Assembly (NCBI GenBank): GCA_048393055.1
Contig: DBFJJS010000019.1
Coordinates: 54,150-118,149 of the forward strand
Reading direction: 5' to 3'
Source: Faeciplasma sp048393055
Lineage (GTDB): Bacteria; Bacillota; Clostridia; Oscillospirales; Ruminococcaceae
Length of the DNA stretch: 64,000 bases
Part shown: positions 58,840 to 64,000 of the stretch, piece after piece
How the letters are laid out: each line of letters opens with the position of its first letter
How positions within the stretch are numbered: position 1 is the stretch's first letter
Made by a program: the position numbers and the translations under genes
The notes under the pieces: generated by a model
Told to the model about the DNA's origin: nothing
Database searches by the model: none
The model's input: the letters and a program-made list of their open reading frames with translations, nothing else

Positions 58840-59409
58840 ATGCGTAAAAATTTCGGACCGAAATCATGGTTTTATCCATTGCCCGTGCTTGTAGTCTGCG
58901 CCTATGACAAAAACGGAGCCCCTAATGCCATGAATGCCGCATGGGGCAGTCTGTATAACTCGGACAAGGTGGTGCTATGCCTGAGCGCAAGCCATAAAAC
59001 TACTAAGAACATAAAGGAGACTGGCGCTTTCACAATAAGCTTTGCCGACGCAGCCCATGTAATTCCGTCGGATTATGTAGGCATGGTGTCAGGTAATACT
59101 GAGCCGGAAAAGATGAATAAGTCGGGCTTCCATACCTTCAAAAGCGAATTTGTGGAGGCACCCATAATAGACGAGTTGCCCGTTGCGCTGGAGTGCAAAT
59201 TTCTCAAGGTAAATGAGGAAGGAAACATCATAGGTCAGGTTGTCAATGTAAGTATAAATAAAAGCTTTTTGGATGAAAATGGCAAGCTAGATATGGAAAA
59301 GTTTTACCAAATTATCTATAATCCAGTTAACGCGGATATCATGTGCTTGGAGATGGGATTGGAAGCGCATTTCATGACGGCGCGGCACTTGAGCATATCC
59401 TTCGCATAA
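58840..59409 (+). CDS. Flavin reductase-like protein, C-terminus altered
   Basis: 189 residues. PLPVLVVCAYDKNGAPNAMNAAWGSL and SASHKTTKNIKETGAFTISFADAAHV fit the flavin reductase/NADH:FMN family; GGAGGAAG upstream. The last 13 residues are probably out of frame: shifting by one base near 59355 gives SAFHDGAALEHILRIK, the usual end. The core is intact. Likely reduces FMN for oxidoreductases. Confidence 0.75.
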   Translation: MRKNFGPKSWFYPLPVLVVCAYDKNGAPNAMNAAWGSLYNSDKVVLCLSASHKTTKNIKETGAFTISFADAAHVIPSDYVGMVSGNTEPEKMNKSGFHTFKSEFVEAPIIDELPVALECKFLKVNEEGNIIGQVVNVSINKSFLDENGKLDMEKFYQIIYNPVNADIMCLEMGLEAHFMTARHLSISFA

Positions 59410-59526
59410 AGACGACAAAAGCATTGAAAAGGAGCGCGCAGGCTGATCGACAATTTGAAATTGTAGCCGATATGTGTTATTATTCTTACGTACCTATGCT
59501 GTAGCAGTGTTTAAGGAGGAAGAATT

Positions 59527-60638
59527 TTGAAATACAGAAGGCTGCCTCACGGCGGTGCAAACGAAGCGTTCAGCGTATTAGGGCTCGGAATGGGTGCAAT
59601 ACAGGGAAGCTCGGAAAGCGAAATTGAGGCTGTGATTCGCAAGGCGGTGGAAAACGGCGTAAATTTTTTCGATTTGTGCGCTGGAGGCAGTAACGTTTAT
59701 GAGCCGTTTGGACGCGCAATCGCAGGAAGACGTGATAAGGTATTTTTCCAACTTCACTTTGGAGCGATCTATAACAAAGCGGGCGATTACGGCTGGTCTC
59801 GTGACTTGAATATTGTCAAGCAAACCTTTGAGTGGGAGTTAAAAACGCTTGGCACCGATTATGCCGATTTTGGTTTTTTGCACTGCGTAGATGAGGACAA
59901 GGATTTTAAATTGCTCTTGCAGAACGGAATCCTGGATTATATTAAAGAGCAAAAGGCGTTGGGACGAGTACGACATATTGGTTTTCTTCCCACACTCCTT
60001 CGGTGGCTAACCGTGTGCTTGATACAGGCTTGATCGACATGATGATGTTTTCTATAAATCCCGCCTATGACCTGGAGCAGGGAGATGAACTTGGCATTGG
60101 CTCTACCCGTGAGCGTGCGGAGCTGTTTTGCCGGTGCGAATCTGAGGGAGTCGGAATTTCAGTTATGAAGCCGTTTCATGGCGGTAAGCTTCTTGATGCC
60201 GGTACATCTCCTTTTCATGAGGCAATGACAAGATTCCAGTGCATACAGTACGCGCTGGACCGCCCTGGAGTGTTAACGGTAGTGCCCGGGGCTCGCGGAA
60301 TGGACGATCTGAACTGTCTATTAGGCTTTGCATCTGCCTCGGCGGAAGAAAAGGATTACTCTATAATAGGAAGATTTACACCGGTGTCGGCTCGGGGAAG
60401 CTACGTATACTGCAATCATTGCCAGCCCTGTTCCGCAGGAATTGACGTTGGACTTGTGAATAAGTATTACGACCTTGCCTCAGCCGGGGACAAAATGGCT
60501 GCCGGTCATTATCAAAAGCTTACCGTCAAGGCGGATGCGTGCATTGGCTGCGGTCATTGCGACGGGCGCTGCCCATTTCATGTAAATCAAAGCGCGCGCA
60601 TGAGAGAAATCGAATCGTTTTTCAAGGAATATTGCTGA
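59527..60638 (+). pseudogene. Aldo-keto reductase with 4Fe-4S C-terminus, frameshifted
   Basis: The N-terminal part (LGLGMGAIQGSS… GVNFFDLCAGGS) is in one frame to about 59985 and the rest (HTPSVANRVLDTGLIDMMMFSINPAY…) in another. One base missing in TTTTC near 59983 explains both. The second part carries CNHCQPC and CIGCGHCDGRCPFHV, the iron-sulfur end of the redox AKR family. TTG start at 59527. Coding potential otherwise intact. Confidence 0.85.
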
Positions 60639-60825
60639 ACAAAAGAGTATAAACAAGCTAACATTAAAGTTTTGTTTTTAGAGTCTGCATTAGCCGTGCT
60701 TATAATAAAGGCATAAAACGCAAATTGTTTTTTTCGGCAATAGAGTAAAATTAAATTTATAATAGGTTATCTGTTGCGCTGAGGGCTGTACTCAGCCTTC
60801 TTCTGACATACTAAACGAAAATCAA

Positions 60826-61609
60826 TTGACTGGAAGCGTTGCGGTAAAGCTGTCTACAGGAGAGCCGCCGGCAAGCAACTATTTTGATCCGGATCTTATT
60901 GCGGATTTAGTGCAGTCGGTAGAGGGTACTATCGTAGAGCGCAACACTGCCTATGGAGGCTCCCGCGCGGAGACTGCCATGCATTATCTGGTCGCGGAGG
61001 ATCATGGCTTTACGGAAATCACGGATTTTCAGATCCTTGACGAGGAGGGCTCTATGAGCATTCCTGTAGAGGGTGGAACTCATCTTACTGAAAATCTCGT
61101 GGGCGCGGCATTTGACAACTACGACTGCTATCTTATTTCGTCCCACTTTGCGGGCCCCGAAATGGCAGGCTTTGGCGGAGCAATAAAAAATATTTGCATT
61201 GGACTTGGCTCGAGCGAGGGAAAGTGACTTAAACACACGGCTGGAGAGAGCAACAGTCCGTGGAGAGGAGATCAAGACGCATTTTTGTAGAGCATGGCAG
61301 AAGCGGGGAAGCCGGTATCAGACTATCTTGGAAATGGAGACAGGATAGTTTATATAAACGTTATGAACTGTCTTTCGGTAGATTGTGACTGCGACGGCAA
61401 TCCGGCGGAGCCTGATATGCAGGATATCGGGATCTTGGCTTCTACAGATCCAGTTGCGTTGGATCAAGCGGGCATAGACTTAATTTATGATCAGCGAGAC
61501 GGCGACGGGGCTTTACTGGAAAACCGAATTGAATTTGCATACGCTTGAGCACGCCGAGGCGATAGGTCTTGGCAGCAGGACGTATGAGCTTATAAATGTT
61601 GACGACTGA
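60826..61609 (+). pseudogene. DUF362 iron-sulfur-type protein, broken
   Basis: GSVAVKLSTGEPPASNYFDPDLIADLVQSV and NTAYGGSRAETAMHYLVAEDHGF identify DUF362. Stops interrupt at 61225-61227 (TGA) and 61273-61275 (TAG, at a Glu), and a frameshift around 61530 moves the end (LEHAEAIGLGSRTYELINVDD). The usual N-terminus is missing or degraded. Confidence 0.85.
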
Positions 61610-61621
61610 GGAGTGATAATA

Positions 61622-62188
61622 ATGAAACACAGTATAAAAAACCTTACGCTTGCGGCGATGTTCTTGGGACTCGGACTTGTCCTTCCGCTTTTGACGGGTC
61701 AGATCCCTCAGATAGGCAACATGCTCCTTCCTATGCATATCCCTGTATTTCTGTGCGGGCTGATATGCGGATGGCAGTATGGGGGAGTTGTCGGACTGGT
61801 CCTTCCAATCCTGCGTTCTTTTATATTTGGAATGCCGCCCATGTTCCCGACGGCTACCGCTATGGCGTTTGAGCTTATGACATACGGCGCGGTAGTTGGT
61901 CTTTTGTACAGCCGTTCAAAGTGGCAGTGCATACGCGCCTTGTATCGCTGCCTGATAATTTCGATGCTCGCCGGACGTGTGGTGTGGGGAATCGTTCAGA
62001 CTATCCAGCTTGGTCTTTCCGGAAGCGGTCTTACCCTGCAGGTGTTTATGGCAGAAGCGTTTATCAACGCTGTCCCAGGTATTATAGTACAGCTTGTGCT
62101 TATCCCGGCGGTAATGGTTGTCTTAAACCGCACCGGGCTTGTCAGATTCAAGAAGGCTGCGGCGTCCGCCTCCTCTGAAAACAACTGA
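61622..62188 (+). CDS. ECF transporter S component
   Basis: 188 residues from ATG 61622 (GAGGAG upstream). Six membrane helices; the HSIKNLTLAAMFLGLGLVLPLLTGQIPQIGNMLLPMHIPVFLCGLICG pattern is the S-component type that binds a vitamin or cofactor precursor. Substrate is unknown; no ECF A/T genes are in view. Its end abuts the kinase gene, and the pair suggests uptake with phosphorylation trapping. Confidence 0.85.
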   Translation: MKHSIKNLTLAAMFLGLGLVLPLLTGQIPQIGNMLLPMHIPVFLCGLICGWQYGGVVGLVLPILRSFIFGMPPMFPTATAMAFELMTYGAVVGLLYSRSKWQCIRALYRCLIISMLAGRVVWGIVQTIQLGLSGSGLTLQVFMAEAFINAVPGIIVQLVLIPAVMVVLNRTGLVRFKKAAASASSENN

Positions 62189-62769
62189 TGACAGACGACC
62201 GTATAAACGAGATATGCAGGGCTGTGCAGAGTATAATTGCGAGCAGCCGACCTGTTGTGATTGCTATAGACGGGCGCTGTGCGGCGGGGAAAACAACTCT
62301 TGCCGCCGAGCTTAAAAGCAGGCTCGGCTGCGGCGTAATACACATGGATGATTTCTTTTTGAGACCGGAGCAGCGTACTGCCGAGCGGCTAAAGCAGCCG
62401 GGAGAAAATGTCGATTGGGAACGTTTCTTGAATGAGGTTCTGCTTCCTCTTAAAAAAGGGAAAACATTTTCTTATCGACCATATGACTGTCGTTTGCAAA
62501 AGCTTAAGGAGCCTGTCACAATGGAGCCGTGCAAGCTCATGGTGGTGGAAGGCTCCTATTGCTGCCATCCCAAACTGTGGGGTTTATATGACCTGCATAT
62601 TTTTCTTACCATTTTGCCGCAGGAGCAACTAATGCGTATAAAGGCAAGAAACGGTGAGGAAGGGTCTAAGATCTTTAAAAGCAAGTGGATACCGCTTGAG
62701 GAACTGTACTTTAAAGCTTTTTCAATAGAGGAAAGATGCGAGCTTTGTTTTGATATGGGAAGGGAATAA
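62188..62769 (+). CDS. Uridine kinase-like P-loop kinase
   Basis: 193 residues. Walker A DGRCAAGKTTL (near residue 28), HMDDFFLRPEQRT and a C-terminal LPQEQLMRIKARNGEEG. Closest in pattern to uridine/nucleoside or pantothenate-type kinases. First base overlaps the transporter's stop, so it probably phosphorylates that transporter's substrate. Intact. Confidence 0.85.
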   Translation: MTDDRINEICRAVQSIIASSRPVVIAIDGRCAAGKTTLAAELKSRLGCGVIHMDDFFLRPEQRTAERLKQPGENVDWERFLNEVLLPLKKGKTFSYRPYDCRLQKLKEPVTMEPCKLMVVEGSYCCHPKLWGLYDLHIFLTILPQEQLMRIKARNGEEGSKIFKSKWIPLEELYFKAFSIEERCELCFDMGRE

Positions 62770-62774
62770 AAGAA

Positions 62775-63748
62775 ATGTTTGACATATTGCACCGTGAGTT
62801 TGTGTATCTATGGTACTATTTCACGCTTCAATTTAGACAGATATTTCCTTACTTGGTGCTTGGCATTGTGCTTAGCTCAGCCATTCCAGTGTTCGCCAAG
62901 GATTGCATTCACGAGGCTTTCCGCTTGTTACAGGGTAAAAAGCTCGGATTTCTCGGAATTGTCGTTGCAAGTGCTTTGGGGATAGCCTCCCCTATTTGTA
63001 TGTACGGCACCATACCGCTTGCCGCGTCATTTTCACGCAGCTTTTATGACGAGCTCGATACTTCTCAACCCTCAGCTTATAATTTACAGCGCCGCACTCA
63101 GTGTCACTGCGCTTACGGTGCGCATAGTTTCCTGCTTCTTGTGCGGGATTTCTGCGGGGCTTTTGGTAAGAGTGTTTTATCGCGACAAGCAATTTTTTAA
63201 TTTTAACGGGTTTGAAGAGCCGAAGAGCCGTGATACCGATCTATATATATTTTTGCGTTTTCTTAACAACCTCGGGCGGAATGTAAAGGCTACAGGCTTG
63301 TACTTTCTTATCGGCATAGATGCTGTCTGCACTTTTCCAGCGGTATGTTCCCGCGGACGTTATGACAGCCCTGTTCGGCGGAAACGAGGCGTTCGGTGTT
63401 TTGATGGCGGCAACAATAGGCTTTCCTCTATACGCATGCGGAGGAGGAGCTATTTCTATTTTGCAGCAGTGACTGTGGGATGGAATGAGCATGGGAAGCA
63501 CGGCAGCGTTTATGCTGACCGGTCCGTCAACAAAGATCACCAACCTAGGGGCTGTGAAAATTGTGCTGGGTGTAAAACGCTTTGCATTATACCTTGCCTT
63601 TGCTATGGCGTTTTCGCTCATGTGCGGTTTAATTGTCGATTTTATTTTAATAGGAGAGTTTGGAATCAATATTGGAAGTAATTATTTAAAGCTAAGGGCA
63701 AATATTTCGCCTGCGATACTTGTCTTTTATCATTGTACGCATGTATAG
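62775..63748 (+). pseudogene. Predicted permease (PF03773-like), broken
   Basis: Membrane segments of a DUF318/ArsP-like permease occur in three frames: FPYLVLGIVLSSAIPVFA and GIASPICMYGTIPLAASFSR in the first, AAFMTSSILLNPQLIIYSAALSV in the second, FALYLAFAMAFSLMCGLIVDFIL in the third. A deletion/frameshift near 63040, a shift near 63310 and a TGA at a Trp position (about 63474) interrupt it. Follows the kinase by five bases, so once part of the same operon. Confidence 0.82.
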
Positions 63749-63944
63749 ATTTTGACTGAATATGCCATTACTAGCCGTTTCACATCTGTACAGACGGCAG
63801 CTCTCAAATAGCATGCACGAAAAAACGGGTTGAGCTTGCGCAAAACAGAAAGAACTGTTATAATTACATTACTGTACAAGTGCATAGCAACTGAACAATG
63901 GTGGAAGTAAGAGTTTAAAGTGATGGACATGGAGGGAAAAGGAG

Positions 63945-64000
63945 TTGGAGAATCCGCACAAGGGACACAGGAAGAGACTGAGGGAGCAGTTTATAAAGAA
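63945..64000 (+). CDS. radC: RadC, N-terminal part
   Basis: TTG 63945, nine bases after GGAGG, reads MENPHKGHRKRLREQFI, the start of RadC (HxGHRxRLRxRF). The window ends inside the gene. RadC-family proteins have a JAB metalloprotease domain; the role in repair is unsettled. Confidence 0.8.
   Translation, partial: MENPHKGHRKRLREQFIK

Noticed and set aside
56294..63748. Stop-codon reassignment (TGA or TAG as Trp) to explain broken right-flank genes
   Set aside because: TAA, TAG and TGA all interrupt genes and frameshifts occur too, while TGA, TAA and TAG end intact genes elsewhere.
1..64000. CRISPR array or Cas genes
   Set aside because: No regularly spaced short repeats and no Cas-like proteins anywhere in the window.
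1..64000. Antibiotic-resistance genes as ICE cargo
   Set aside because: No van, tet, erm, aminoglycoside or beta-lactamase-like product seen; cargo is iron, stress and glycolipid genes. The MacB-like ABC protein alone is not evidence of resistance.

Overview
The window looks like a chromosomal stretch from a low-to-mid GC Firmicute, most likely a gut anaerobe of the Clostridia (Ruminococcaceae/Oscillospiraceae-like). This is inferred from strong AGGAGG ribosome sites, frequent GTG/TTG starts, SpoVG, sortase, Rrf2 and EFR1-type flavodoxin-ferredoxin genes, and oxygen-sensitive redox enzymes. No species can be named from the sequence alone.

Layout: (1) 1-930 is resident chromosome: the 3' end of a nitroreductase and a complete tmRNA gene (ssrA, 522-872) with its terminator. 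(2) About 1.0-55.75 kb is one integrative and conjugative element (ICE). Its left part, 1.1-28.3 kb, is a transfer module of the Tn1549/Gram-positive type: two DNA methyltransferases, SpoVG, a 1458-residue surface adhesin with its own class B sortase, a VirB2-like/VirB6/PrgI/VirB4/NlpC channel, an amidoligase plus gamma-glutamylcyclotransferase pair, a relaxosome protein, a relaxase carrying Sel1 repeats, a DUF3991/toprim protein and a VirD4 coupling protein. (3) 28.8-46.9 kb is cargo: an Rrf2-controlled redox pair, HdeD-like protein, FeoA/FeoB iron uptake, FtsH protease, patatin, and a TetR-controlled glycan/glycolipid set (GH79 hydrolase, GT8 and GT28 transferases, a large FtsX-type ABC transporter). 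(4) 46.9-51.6 kb is the control region: a WYL regulator, a self-cleaving LexA-like repressor next to an ImmA/IrrE protease, a sigma-like protein, an unexplained structured intergenic region and a MazF toxin. (5) 51.66-55.71 kb holds three consecutive serine-recombinase genes; the middle one lacks the catalytic domain.

(6) 55.75-64 kb is resident chromosome again, with a striking density of broken genes (iron alcohol dehydrogenase, flavodoxin, aldo-keto reductases, flavin reductase, DUF362, permease) beside intact ECF transporter and kinase genes. The window ends in the start of radC.

How it works together (inference): the recombinases excise and integrate the element next to ssrA; the LexA/ImmA pair probably couples this to DNA damage; the methylases protect incoming DNA; the adhesin/sortase and channel make mating contacts; and the cargo offers iron uptake, membrane quality control and envelope glycolipid remodelling. 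Most promising leads: two conjugation genes with apparent AUU/AUC start codons, a two-state RNA leader in front of the adenine methylase, a three-site TetR regulon, the amidoligase pair, and a ~400-nt candidate RNA before mazF.
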